Part shown: piece by piece, positions 21,670-33,001 of the stretch
How positions within the stretch are numbered: the stretch's first letter is position 1
Layout: each line of letters starts with the position of its first letter
Source of the DNA: Aldrovandia affinis
Taxonomy: Eukaryota > Chordata > Actinopteri > Notacanthiformes > Halosauridae
Assembly: GCA_029706075.1 (NCBI GenBank)
Contig: JAINUG010000398.1
Location: 204,825-268,824 of the forward strand
Direction: 5' to 3'
Length of the DNA: 64,000 bases
Made by a program: the position numbers and the translations under genes
Notes under the pieces: generated by a model
The model's database searches: none
Told to the model about the DNA's origin: nothing
Seen by the model: only the letters and a program-made list of their open reading frames with translations

Positions 21670-22235
21670 GTTGTTATTCTGGTGGAAAGGAGGATGAGAG
21701 ACAAACTGTTGACCATCCTGAATAACCCCTCCCACCCCCTCTATGATGAGCTGAGACAGATGGAGAGCACCTTCAGTCACAGGCTCATCCAATTCACGTG
21801 CAGAACGGAGCGGTTCAAGCGCTCCTTTGTACCAGCAGCCATCAAACTGTATAACAATGAACATTGAACACTGTATTTTAGCTCTCACTCTCTACTGCTG
21901 TACCTACCCTACATTCTTTGCACATCGCACTGTTGCCCCGATTGCTGCTATGCTTATTATTACTCTTATTATTCTTGTATCTCAGTATTTTTTTCTTAGT
22001 ACTTCAGTACACTGGTATGCGCTGTGTATCTGGTGGACTTGCACTACCTCCAGTATGATCGCTGCTAGGTTTTTATTTTTTTATTCTTGTATTTTAGCAT
22101 CTGGTATTTCAATATACTATGATGTTCTGTATGTCTGTATAGCTGCTAGGTTTTTACTCTGGTTTGAAAAAAACAACAACATTATCTTGTATTTATTATT
22201 CAGTATACTGTGATGTCCTGTATGTAGTTTGTAGT
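21670..22235 (+). mobile_element. LINE 3' fragment
   Basis: C-terminal residues MRDKLLTILNNPSHPLYDEL, FSHRLIQFTCRTERFKRSF and VPAAIKLYNNEH-stop match the end of a fish non-LTR retrotransposon ORF; a long T-rich 3' UTR follows. It interrupts the BED fragment. Unit 2 has the same insertion with internal deletions. Confidence 0.6.
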
Positions 22236-22239
22236 TTTG

Positions 22240-22752
22240 TTGTCCCACAGCACCAGCTTGCTGGCTGGGAGCTCCTGGTGTCTCTGGCAATGACCGGCCA
22301 GTCTCATTCTTCTGACTGCTACTTTCTCACTCAGCCTTGGTAGCCCCCCATACAGATGCTTGTTGGTAACGTGCTCGTTCTGGTTGATGTTTAGTACTAC
22401 ACGCAGCATTCTGGTGTAGCACCCATCCAGAGACTTCTGTAGGGTGGGCTTCAGGATCCAGCTCTCACAGCCGTATAGAACGGACTCCACGGTCGCATAC
22501 AAGAAGCTTAGCTTGATGTTTCGGGGGAGGTTGGAGTTCCATACACTGGCCATGCCGTTCAGAGCCTAACATGCAAGCGCCTTCCTCACTTTAAGGTCTT
22601 GCTCTGATGAGTTGACCCATGAGCCCATGTATTTGAAGTCACTGACTTCCTTCAAAGCAGTGCCCCCTGTTGTCATTAGAGGTGGATGGTCCGGGAGGAT
22701 GTTGTAGGTGATTACCTCGGTTTTCTTTGCATTTAGCCTAAGACCAACCGTT
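22240..22752 (-). mobile_element. LINE fragment, unit 1 only
   Basis: Minus strand encodes a non-LTR reverse transcriptase C-terminal region: LNAKKTEVITYNILPDH, FKYMGSWVNSSEQDLKVRKA, NIKLSFLYATVESVLYGCES, QKSLDGCYTRMLRVVLNIN. One stop lies near 22570. Unit 2 reads straight through (GTAGTTTGTTGTAGTTTG at about 36370), so this insertion is specific to unit 1. Confidence 0.75.
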
Positions 22753-23702
22753 GTAGTTTGTTTAGTATATTATTTATTTTTAGCTTGGTGGGCTTAAACT
22801 CATTCAGGAGCAGTTCCCTATTCTCCTTCCAAGTTGGCTAAGTTTATTTAGTACATTACATTGCCATGGCATCGCTGAACGCAGCCCAATTGCCGTGAGG
22901 ATTATTATTAACATTATTTTTACTTATCTGAAAAGCATACTCTCTGCTAATTGTTTTTGAAAGTGTGGCAATATTTGTCTTCATATTTTGCAATAAACTT
23001 CTCACTAATTAATTCTGACCAAAGATGTTGTCTGTCTGCTTGTACCCTATTGTGGATACAACTGGTAAAACACCAAAATAATTACCGGCCAATGGTTATT
23101 TTAGTCTTTTAGTCTTAATATTTTAAATTCCTTTTTGACACTGAAATTGGAATTCAAATTCATCTATAATTCTGCTCCGAATATAGAACATGTTTTTTTA
23201 GTAAAGTGACAGCCCTATCACATACACATTCCTGCCAAATGTTACCCAATGTTATAGTACTATAGCCTACTATTTCCATCGCATTTGGTGTGCAAAAAGA
23301 CTTCCACTGAGTAAATGTTAAGGGTGAATTCTACCTGATCCGGCATTCACGGCCACAAAAAGTGTCGTTACACTCCAGGACAATAGGTGGCAGTATAGAT
23401 GATTCATTAAGGAAGCAAAATCAAACAAATATCATCCGTTGTCTCGAAAGCGGTCTCCGCAGCACCGTGTGCACTGTTTCAAACAGCGTAAAACACAACA
23501 TGAGAAGAATACTTCCTACATGAAAATGGAAACATCTCAATGAGCCAATAACGTATTTCTGGTCAATCTTTTCCCGCTCATTCTAGTATAACAATGGCGC
23601 AGTAAAGCTTATTGCGGTGTTCCAATTCGAAGCTAAAGCAATCAAAGGATTTCACAACTTTCCTTCAGATAGGCAGCTAGGGAGTGAATGGATTCAGGAC
23701 CC

Positions 23703-23955
23703 AGTCTTTTTTTTTTTAATTTAATTAGTTTTTTTCCCATTTTTCCTCCCAATTCAGTAGCCAATAACACCCTTTATTTATTTTGATTTAACCCTCCCCA
23801 CACGATTCCACCGCTCGTCTCTACGAGGCAAGCTAATTCTCTGTGCGCAGCAAACTCCGCTTCCTTCGAGACGGAATTCGCCCACCCACGTTCTGGAGAC
23901 TAATTTACGTGCTTCACGGCTCACCATCCCCCCCTTCCCCTGGGGCGGATGAAAT
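23703..23955 (-). mobile_element. tRNA-derived SINE (type B), 5' truncated
   Basis: The plus strand begins with a T run and TTTTCCCATTTTTCCTCCCA, the reverse of the type B 3' end, and runs to CCTGGGGCGGA. Shared with unit 2 at 37333-37560, where it has small deletions. Confidence 0.6.
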
Positions 23956-24261
23956 GCGTTTTGGTCTGCCAGAAATAGCCTTAAATTTGTGCCTATTGGG
24001 AGCTGTGGACAGTAAGAATTAGCTAGCAGTGCTGTATCCTCAAAAGTCAGTCTTTAACTGTTTCTATGTTGGTTGGAAAGTTGGGTATATTGTGAAACTG
24101 AGATGAAAATGTATGTGAATTATGTTTAATGTATAGATACGTTTTAATCATTAGTTTATATTTTAATGTTTAGATGTTGAACTCTGCATGACCAAGTCAC
24201 TGAAAGTCATATTTACTTGATAGTCATCGAATTTGTCTTATTGGTATATTGTAATTGACAC

Positions 24262-24289
24262 AGTGTGTGTGTGTGTGTGTGTGTGTGAG
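24262..24289. repeat. (GT)n microsatellite
   Basis: About 12 GT units; the unit 2 copy is at 37727-37750 with a different length. Confidence 0.9.
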
Positions 24290-24895
24290 ATTATAATAAG
24301 TGGATAATTACACACCTTACCTGACTTCTACAACAACAAATTAGATGACTATAAAGTAAATATCACTTTGTCATGCAGTGGTTTGACAACTAGCTAAATT
24401 TATGTTTTGGGTGATATGGTGATATCTGTCGGTCATTCAACGTCAGCTTTAAGTGACAGTGAAATGGCCACTTACTTGTGAAAAGCTATCCCACGAGCCT
24501 TGCTTCTATGGTTCCTCCTATTTGTGCAGCCAAATGCTGCACAACTTTGTGCCATTTTTGCATAGGCTAATTCCTTTTCCTACCGTGTTCACAGCCATGT
24601 TCTGCGTTAACTCATTGAGGAAACTCAACAATTGTGAAATTTGACTGAAAGTGATATTTATTCAAGTAACCTGCATGGTATGTATAAATGTCTCACGTTT
24701 ATAACAAACCCAATGTCACGAAAATTGGTTGAGAATTAAGTGAGTTACAGTAGATTTTATCAGGGGAAGCCGACATCTCTCAATACACTTACGTTTGTTT
24801 ACACGCGGATCTTGCCCGCCTCAATATGGCGGCCGTGGAGACGTAGGCTATCCCTGCAACATACAACGGCAGCCAATGCAGCATCTACGTATTTA

Positions 24896-24956
24896 TATCT
24901 ATGGGCTGAACGGCCCATTCTCGTCATTACGTATTCTTATGTTCTTATATTAGTGT
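24896..24956 (+). mobile_element. LINE 3' tail
   Basis: TATGGGCTGAACGGCCCATT, then TCGTCATTACGTATTCTTAT, the 3' tail of the CR1/Jockey-type LINE at 13870 with no coding part. Repeated in unit 2 at 38361-38417. Confidence 0.65.
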
Positions 24957-25900
24957 AGAGTTTCGTCATGGTCTTTTCTCTTCGGCTTTCCCAGCATCAT
25001 ATTTAACCATCTCCTCTTTGAGTCCTCTACGGAAGTAGAAGATTCAAATTCTGATTGACAGTTACATCGAACCAATAGGTGGCGTGGGATCATCTGTGGG
25101 ACGATTGACCAGATATTTATTTCACTTTGTGGACAAAACGATAGCTTATTAGCGATACAGTTAATAGTAGTTCGTATTGTTATTATTGCTACATAGCTAT
25201 AGTTAGCTAGCTAGTTAGTTAGTTAGTGAGATTGCGAGCAAGCTAGTTAAATTGGGGTTGGCCAAGTTAGCTAATGTACGCAGCTTGTGTTGCTGTATTA
25301 ATAATCTATTTTCTGTTTCTCGATTGGCGTCCTGTTTAGCATTCAATACAATGACCTAAGTCTGCAGTCTGCTTTATCAAAGTACATCTCTCGCTTGCTA
25401 CGTAGCCAGCTAGCTGTCTTGCTATTGTTACCTTTGCAATGTACAAATAGAAAGGGTTAGCTGTAGTTACAAAATGTTAGAAAATGAATCCATTGCAGAA
25501 TGAACCCTCGAGGTAGATAGCACGCAGCTAACGTTTGCACACAGCTAATAGCTCAGATTACTTATTACTTACGTTTTGTTTTGTTTGTTTGTAGATGTCT
25601 CTTCCTCGATTCCCAATGAAATGTCACGAGGAAACGAATGTGTTTTATTAAATGGAATGTCCTTGTTCACTCACGCCATCTTGTTATGACGTCACGTTTC
25701 TAGTGACGTTTGCGGCGAGGAATCGCCTCTTAAGGGACAGACCCTCTTCAACCTGGAATACATGAAATGCAACAGGCACGCACGTGTGTGTGTGGGTGTA
25801 TCACTCTACATATCAAGTCATTAACAATGTTAATGTTCATAATGAATTGGCTATAGTTCATTCGTTTCATTCAAGAATTGTATGGTTCATGAGATGAACG

Positions 25901-26040
25901 TGTGGCTCAGTAGGTAGAGCATGACGTTGACAACGCTTTGGTTGTGGGTTCGATTTGCATTTGGATCAAATACACTGAACAACGTATGCGTTCACTATTG
26001 TAAGTTGCTTTAGATAAAAGCATCTGCTAAAATGCATACG
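25901..26040 (+). mobile_element. tRNA-derived SINE (type A), unit 2
   Basis: Same SINE as at 14674, duplicated with the unit: TGTGGCTCAGTAGGTAGAGC head and AGATAAAAGCATCTGCTAAA tail. Confidence 0.65.
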
Positions 26041-28143
26041 TTTTGTTACCTAAAGATAAGAATGTATTTAGATCACATTCTTTCAATGCAGCCTACACTA
26101 AGCTATGTCTCACATTCAGTTTGTAGATTTCAAACAATGCAAGTAGGCCTACGTCTTCATTTGTGTTTTAATATCAGTTTTGCTGCCAAAAAACATCCTG
26201 TTGCTTCTCTGATAACATTGATTAAAATCATTGAGGTGCAATTTGTCAAACGCCCACCTGCAGAGTGGTAGAAAAACTATTTATGAATTCATGACACCTG
26301 ACCTGCATAAAGAGCGATTACAGGACATTAAGATGATTAATAATTACACTCATTGCATTTTTTGTCAGTCGTCCATTATAATGCATCTCCACGGAAACAG
26401 ACAATTATGTAGCCTATTACAGATTTGCCCATTTAATGTGTGGAAAATATTAGAATTCCTCTTATTGAGTCATACGAATTAAGCTTCCCAATTAGATTTC
26501 CTTGGTATTTAAGGTAGGCTAATCATGCATGCCCCTAGAACATCAAGAGAGATTGCCAGAGCTTGATCAATATTTCCTTTCATGTTCCTTTCTTATCCTT
26601 ATTGCCATATTCCCCATAATGGAAGCTGCCTTAACCGTAGCTATGCGCGTTTGGAGTCGCCTCCAAAATAACCGCATGGAGGCCAGCGCATCTGAACCAC
26701 ACTATTGCACAACTGGAACAGGAGCCAATTACTACATACACTCTGAATTGTGTTGATCACATTCATGGACCTTTATTATTTTTTCAGCATTAATATAATT
26801 TTGGACACTGGTGGCTCTTTTTCCATTTATTGTTGGGCATTTTATATTCTATATATATATTCAAACTCCCCACTACCCAAAAGCAAAAAATATTGTCTTT
26901 GAATCTTTTTCTGCGCATGATATTTCATAATCAGTGATGTGCTTACTTTATTCTGCCCCTGAGGACATTTTGTTTCCAGTCTTTTGCAACCACATAAAAA
27001 GAATGCATTTCTACAAATACATGATACAACTCACAATACCCAAGAAAAAGTCAATTTCATTCACATTACAATAACACAAATATGCTAATATAGTGTTTGC
27101 ACACTGCACCGTGGCTTCTGCTGCGGCTAATGGTAGCTTCACAATGACATTTCAGGGTCTACACAGGCCTACTAGGGCGTAAAGTGTGGGACCCTCAAAT
27201 TACATTATGAAGCTAACATTAGCCACAGCAAAGCAGCAGAAGCCATGGGGCAGTGTGCCAACACTACTGGTCGTGACTACTTACCAGTTTTAATACAGGA
27301 TTATACCATTTGGTTGAACTATCCCTGTTAAAGCAGTGAACACAATTCATGTTTCGCAACGGTTTAGAATATATATTTGAAATAATGGGTGAATAACCAG
27401 CACAATTATGTCTTTTATCAAACAATAAGACACAGACACCAATGAACTGTGTACATTTATTAATAGAATTTTGTGAAGTATGAGAAGGTTGAAGGTGAAA
27501 ATTGTACTGTGCTGTGTGAGAACAGCCCTCATAACGCTTACCTTTCATACCAGGTACTAATTTAGTTGCCCTTCTTTGTACTTTTTCAAGCTTCTACATC
27601 TTTCTTGTAGTGTGGTGCCCAGAAGTGAGGTCTGACAAGGCCATCATAGAACATCAATATAACCTCCTTAATTCATACTCTGTACTTTTGGGTAAACTTC
27701 ATACCATCCTGTTGGCCTTTTTCACTGATACAGCACACTGCTTATACATGGACAGACTTTGATCAACTACAGCTCCGAATTCTAATTGAAAATATTCTTG
27801 TTCCCATCTCCAACCATAAAATACTCCTTATATTTTTATTTCTCTACAAGCATACCTTCACATTTAGCTATATTGAATGTCATCTGGGTTTACCTTATTC
27901 GATTCCAAGTTTCGGATCATCTGCAAATGTAACTATTTTGCTGCGAACATCCCTATCAAGATCATTTATATAAATAAGGAAGAGCAGAGTTCCTAGCACC
28001 GATCCCTGCGGGACTCCACTACCAACCGTGACGAGGTAAGATATGACTCTTCCTACTATTTTTATTCGACTTTGCAGCCAATTATGGACCCACTCTGAAA
28101 CAACTCCTGTAATTCCTACTGAATTCATTTCAACAATGAATTA

Positions 28144-28433
28144 TTATTTTTTTAAATATGTTTTTCAGATTTTTCCCATTTTTCTCCCAATTTGGGAGGC
28201 AATTGCACCCTCTAATTTATTTTGATTAACCCTCCACACACGAGTCCGCTGCTCGACTACTCGAGGCAAGCCAATTCTCCGTGGGCAGCAACCTCCGCTT
28301 TTCCTCAAAACGGAACTCGCCCACCCACCCACGTTCTGGAGACTCCCTTTCCGTGCTTCTCGGCAGACCCGAGCCGGCTGTCCCTCCCCCCTTCCCCTGG
28401 GGCGGACAGCCAAATGCCGCCATCTGCCACCCC
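28144..28433 (-). mobile_element. SINE (type B) with target duplication
   Basis: Reverse-oriented type B SINE, 5' truncated. Flanked by CAACAATGAATTA (28131-28143) and CAACAATAAATTT (28434-28446). Unit 3 has the uninterrupted target CAACAATGAATTTA at 44977-44990. Confidence 0.8.
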
Positions 28434-28447
28434 TCAACAATAAATTT

Positions 28448-28790
28448 AACAGATTTATGACAGGCTCAAGGTCAAAATATGAAACTAGGAAGACAAGCCA
28501 AAGTTTTAAAGGAATAACACATTTATTTATATAAAGTTACAAACAAACAAAAAAGGATGTGGTTCTCCATGCTGGTCACGCAAGGGAGGAGAAGAGAGGA
28601 AGTGGGGGAGCAACACTCCTCATCAAAGCCCAACTACAGCTGGGAGGGGGGAGGGGGGGTCCCATGGTTTAATTTAATTTAATATTCTCACAATCGACTA
28701 ACTAAGGGGGGGTGGACAACACTCCGTCACTCCCACCAACCACACCTTTACTGCAAAACAGACAAGGAAACCAAAACAGGTAGGAGAGGC
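28448..28790. repeat. Unclassified interspersed repeat
   Basis: It interrupts the LINE open frame in units 2 (here) and 3 (44985-45340); a piece is in unit 4 (57677-57840). Shared blocks: TTTATGACAGGCTCAAGGTC, AGGAAGACAAGCCAAAG, TTTATATAAAGTTACAAAC, CACTCCGTCACTCCCACC. It has no coding sequence; a solo LTR is possible but ends are not clear. Confidence 0.45.
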
Positions 28791-29312
28791 GGAGAGCCAT
28801 CACAGCCTCATGTGGTACCTTGTCCAATGCTTTTTGAAAGTCCAAATATATAACATCATAAGTGAGGTTCAAGTCAAAACACTTTTCAGCCTCCTCAAAG
28901 AAGTCCAGGAGGTTTTTAGGCGTGACATTTTTTTTGTGGCTATCCCGTAAAGTACTATTATATTCCAGGAATGATTCCAACCTGTCCCAAGTTTTTTGGA
29001 AGGCTTGCCAGAAGAAAACCTCTGCTGTCATCAAACCACATACGTAAGCACCTGGAGTTTGCGGTCACTGGAACTTTGACTGGAACCGGGTTCTATGGTC
29101 AGATGAGACAAAAATAGAGCTTTTTGGCAACAAATACCAGAGGTGGGTTTAGCATAAAAAAAGGGATGGTCATACAGAAAATAACCTAATGACCACTGTG
29201 AAGTATGGTGGTGGATCTGTGATGTGGGGCTGTTTTACTTCCAAAGGCCCTGGGAACCTTGTTAGGATACATGGCATAATATAATAATATATATAATAAT
29301 AATAATAATACA

Positions 29313-29443
29313 TGCTATTTAGCAGACGCTTTTATCCAAAGCGACTTACAGTAGTGAGTGTATACATTTTTCAGTATATGTGATCCCAGTGGGAAATTGA
29401 ACCCACAACCTGTGCTCTACCAACTGAGCAACACAGAACCACA
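29313..29443 (-). mobile_element. tRNA-derived SINE (type A)
   Basis: Reverse of GTTGCTCAGTTGGTAGAGCA...GGTTGTGGGTTC with a GTCGCTTTGGATAAAAGCGT tail; preceded by a (TAA)n run. Inserted in the Tc1 remnant. Confidence 0.7.
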
Positions 29444-29587
29444 GGCATCATGGACTCCCAGTTCCAGGAGATTTTACAGAAATCTGGCTGCCTCTGTCAG
29501 GAGGCTAAAACTGGAATGGATCTTCCAGCAGGACAATGACCCAAACCATACAAAAATGGTTCACTGACCACAGAATCAAGTTTTTGC

Positions 29588-29867
29588 AATTGCCACTACT
29601 AGGGGGGGGAAATTGGCTGTCCGCCCCTGGGGGGAGGGATAAAAGCCGAAGGAAAGACTCACTGCATATATGAGTGGTCGTGCGTCGGAGACAAGCTTTG
29701 GCTTAGGCGGGTACTGGCTCGAAGGAGGCAGAACAGTGCTCGCTACTGGCCGGACTACGGCAAAGAGTTCTCATACGAGGGCAGGGATAATTGGCACGAA
29801 AAAAGACAGAGGGAATTTGATACTAACAGTGGAAAAAATGGGTGAAAAAAAGAAAAGAAAAAACCTG
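29588..29867 (+). mobile_element. SINE (type B), 3' part
   Basis: GGCTGTCCGCCCCTGGGGGG starts the body; GGGATAATTGGCACGAAAAA and GGAAAAAATGGGTGAAAAAA end it. The tRNA head is missing. Confidence 0.55.
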
Positions 29868-30631
29868 TGGGGTGAGCTGAAGAAGAGTCCACAAGCGAGG
29901 ACCAATGACTTTGAAGGATCTGGAGAGATTCTGTATGGAGTTAATGGTCTCAGAACTATTGCTATGTGTTCTTCCACCTCATAAGGTATCAAGGGAATTC
30001 TTTTAGTTTTTTGATAAGGATTTTTGTTTTGTTAAATCATTTTACTTCAATTAAAGGTTTGATTCCTTCATATTTTGAATGTAAGATCAAGCTGATGTAC
30101 AACAAATACTTTTCCATAGCCTTTTTTGCTCATCTTCACCATGGGTGCAAATAATTCTGGAGGGCACTGCATATTGGAATCATACTACCTTGCTTCCAGG
30201 CATCTTGACTTATTTTGCCTTACTTGCCTCATCTCTCATCTCTGACTTTGAGCAAGGCTGTAAGGCTGGCTGAGTGGGTGGGGAGCTAATATTGACAGGC
30301 TCATCTTATTTGACACAACTACTCACCTACATCAGTAGGTTTTTGACATACAGGTACAACACTGATGTTTTACCATATCAGTGAACACCTATTGCTGCTC
30401 TCCATCACTGACCACCTAGGCTACCAGGCCAAACAAACAAGCCAAACTGCAATTCAAGTAGATTTCCAAATACACCAGAGTTCCAGCACAGTCTGAGTTC
30501 TCTAACTCAAACTTTGAGGACTTTCTTCAAAGAAGCAGATCCACTTCAGATGTGCTGCCTCGGGCTGGGCATGCAACAGTTCCAGGCGGCCAAGGAGTGG
30601 AGCTAATGAGCTGGAGGACAAAGCCCATCGA

Positions 30632-33001
30632 TCACCCCTCCGCTGGTTCTGCTTTAGGGTGCTTGCTTCTGTGAATCCGCTGGTGTGTCTTCAGATTACT
30701 AAGTTGACAGAAACTCTTCCCACACTGGGAGCAGTGGTACGGGCGCTCCCCTGTGTGAATCCGTTGGTGGATTCTTAAAGGACCTAATAGGCTGAAACTC
30801 TTCCCACACTGGGAGCAGTGGTACGGGCGCTCCCCTGTGTGAATCCGTTGGTGGATTCTTAAAGGATCTAATAGGCTGAAACTCTTCCCACACTGGGAGC
30901 AGTGGTACGGACGTTCCCCTGTATGAGTTCGTTCATGTACCTTCAGTGAATATGAAGAAGTGAAACTCTTCCCACATTGGGAGCAGTGGTATGGACGATC
31001 CCCTGTATGAGCTCGCTGGTGTAGTTTCAGTGAACATGACCGAATGAAACTCTTCCCACACTGGGAGCAGTGGTACGGGAGCTCCCCTGTGTGAATCCGT
31101 TGGTGTTTTCTTAAATCACCTGATGTGATGAAACTCTTCCCACACTGGGAGCAGTGGTACGGACGTTCCCCTGTATGAGTTCGCTCATGTACCTTCAGTG
31201 AACTTGAATAAGTGAAACTCTTCCCACACTGGGAGCAGTGGTACGGACGTTCCCCTGTATGAGTTCGCTCATGTAGCTTCAGTGAACTTGAATAAGGGAA
31301 ACTCTTCCCACACTGGGAGCAGTGGTATAGAGGAATCAGTAAGGGTGCAGATGTAATTCTTGTCCCACACAGGTAGCATTTGTGGTCCCCTAGAGTGCCT
31401 GTGTGTGACTGTGTCGGGGTGGGGAGAGTCTTAGAGAGTTTGGGGTGCTGCTGTGTGCTGCTGGGAGGCAGTGGGTTCTCTGCTCCCTTTCCTTCAGACA
31501 TCAGAATTGGGTTGTGCTCCTCTGAGTGAACCTTCTCAATGTGCTGGTGAAGTTTCACTTCCTCCATGTGAACAAATGGGCAGTGAGAGCAGGCAAACGC
31601 CTGAGACGACACCTCAAGGTGTCCTGAGGAGAGAGAAGGCGTAAAGGAGATATTAAGCTTTTTGGAAATATACAAGTAGGTGCTGATAAACACAACTGTA
31701 ATTGAGAGAAAGTACAGATGGATACAATGCTGAAGACCAAACAAGAAAAGTGAAGATTTATATTAGAAGTGATACATTGGCCCTCCAGGCCCATCTCCTC
31801 CCTATTTCAGGGTTCCCCTACAGACAAAACTCAAATCAGTTGAATAGGCCTCAAAATCTTAAATGTTGTGCAGTGCCACCTGTCAACCACCTCCAGCTCT
31901 GTGCTAGACTTCCCTTTCTTCTGTTTGCTAAATGATTACATCTCCTTTCTATTGGCTGACATAGCCCTGACTGGAAATAGCGATGTCTAGGCCAAAGGGC
32001 TCAGCCTGCACCCAGAGAAAGAGATCTTAACCTGTGTTTTGGTTCCTGGGGGTGATGACAGGAGAGCTACAGGGGACTTCAGCACAGCTCCTGTAAAAGG
32101 CACATTATTTCATGTAAAACTTGACAGCAATGAGAAGAGACATACATACATATACGCCATTTAGCAGACGCTTTTATCCAAAGCGACTTCCAGTAGCGAA
32201 TGCATACATTTTTCAGTATATGTGCTCCCAGTGGGAATCGAACCCACAACCTAAGCATTGTCAGCGCCGTGCTCTACCTACTGAGCCACACAGAACCACA
32301 AGAGACATTGTCCATTTCACAATTTATTCTTACCCGTTCATTGATGAAGCTTTCAGGGGTCTTTCCAATTGGCTAATCATCTTCCTCTTCCGGGTCACGA
32401 CCTGCCCCTTCCGCCCCAGTGACCTCATCCTCACTGGCAAGAGCTCATGCTGTCTCCATGGAAATCTTGTTCCCTGGTCTCTTTTGTTGGACAGGGAATT
32501 TGGAGGTGATGACACAGGAACTGAGATATTTGTGAATTCAAGTCGGCGAATCAGCACTCTTGGCTGTTTTAGCAACAAGGACATGGTAAGAGTGGACAGT
32601 TCCCCTTCCAATTCACCACATTGAAATTTTACTCCATTCTTGTCCCTTCTGTCAGTTTGGGCCGTTTGATGGCTTAAATCTCTCTCCTGTTCAACCCTGT
32701 CTTTTTCTTGCTTCCTCCGAAGTCCCTCTTCATCTCTCACACTATCCTCCCTCTCCATTTTCACACTCCTCTCTCCTTCCTCCTCCTTCATGTTGAACAG
32801 TACGTCTTTTTCCTCCCTGCTCATCCCATATCCAGTCTTCCTCTCCTTCGGGTTTTCACTTGTGTTCAGACTTGATCTAGGCTCCACCCCTGTATAATCT
32901 GGGCTGTCCATCACAGATTCTTCCTTCATGTCTTCATAAGGACATGACAAGTGTGGGCAGCTCCTCCCCTTCCTGTTGCCTGCATTCTGATTATACTCCA
33001 T
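30632..33001 (-). CDS. C2H2 zinc-finger gene copy 2, intact
   Basis: Probable nuclear DNA-binding protein of 572 aa. Exon 1 (33001-32334) starts at an ATG in good context (AGAATGG), encodes an acidic/Lys-rich segment ([38 protein letters not shown]) and a conserved block [20 protein letters not shown] with a basic tail ([15 protein letters not shown]). I do not recognise this N-terminal module; it is not KRAB, SCAN, BTB or ZAD by eye. Exon 2 (32090-32032) is 59 nt; exon 3 (31623-30632) carries the N-terminal finger, the collapsed finger shared with copy 1, and eight canonical fingers. Exon lengths 668+59+992 give 573 whole codons. Fingers 6 and 7 are a near-identical tandem pair ([16 protein letters not shown]). 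No lesion is seen. Confidence 0.88.
32157..32300 (-). mobile_element. tRNA-derived SINE (type A) in intron 1
   Basis: Copy 2 equivalent of the SINE at 17871-18012, at the same place between exons 1 and 2. Confidence 0.7.

Larger units (their letters stand above)
14413..25600. repeat. Segmental duplication unit 1
   Basis: First of four tandem units that each contain leader DNA (starting GTGTTTTATTAAATGGAATG), a minus-strand zinc-finger gene and an intergenic spacer. It starts abruptly at the LINE tail. Relative to unit 2 it lacks everything between AACACAATTCAT (16120) and the zinc-finger 3' flank, including a LINE, and it has lost the 5' part of its zinc-finger gene. Confidence 0.85.
27545..29035 (-). 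pseudogene. CR1/Jockey-type LINE reverse transcriptase, broken
   Basis: Two minus-strand coding blocks are separated by an unclassified repeat and a SINE. The upstream block (29035-28790) reads DRLESFLEYNSTLRDSHKKN and VIYLDFQKALDKVPHE, the first catalytic Asp region. The downstream block (28130-27895) reads GITGVVSEWVHNWLQSRIK, GVPQGSVLGTLLFLIYINDL and FADDPKLG, the FADD active site. C-terminal remnants extend to about 27545. Premature stops and inserts make it dead. The same insertion is present in units 3 and 4. Confidence 0.75.
29048..30180 (+). pseudogene. Tc1-like transposase remnant with inserts
   Basis: WNRVLWSDETKIELFGNKYQ near 29085 carries the first catalytic Asp; MTTVKYGGGSVMWGCF follows; FQQDNDPNHTK near 29525 holds the second Asp. 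A SINE (29313-29443) and a SINE 3' part (29588-29867) interrupt it. The third acidic block is largely lost. The end GGGTGCAAATAATTCTGGAG resembles a Tc1 3' UTR. It is intergenic to the zinc-finger genes and inactive. Confidence 0.7.

Noticed and set aside
22076-22213. Hydrophobic ORF in the T-rich stretch
   Set aside because: It lies in the 3' UTR of a LINE; hydrophobicity comes from T-rich codons.
24453-24644. Conserved ORF of 63 aa, identical in units 1 and 2
   Set aside because: Conserved only because the whole spacer is recently duplicated; no homology in unit 3 or 4 and no known motif.
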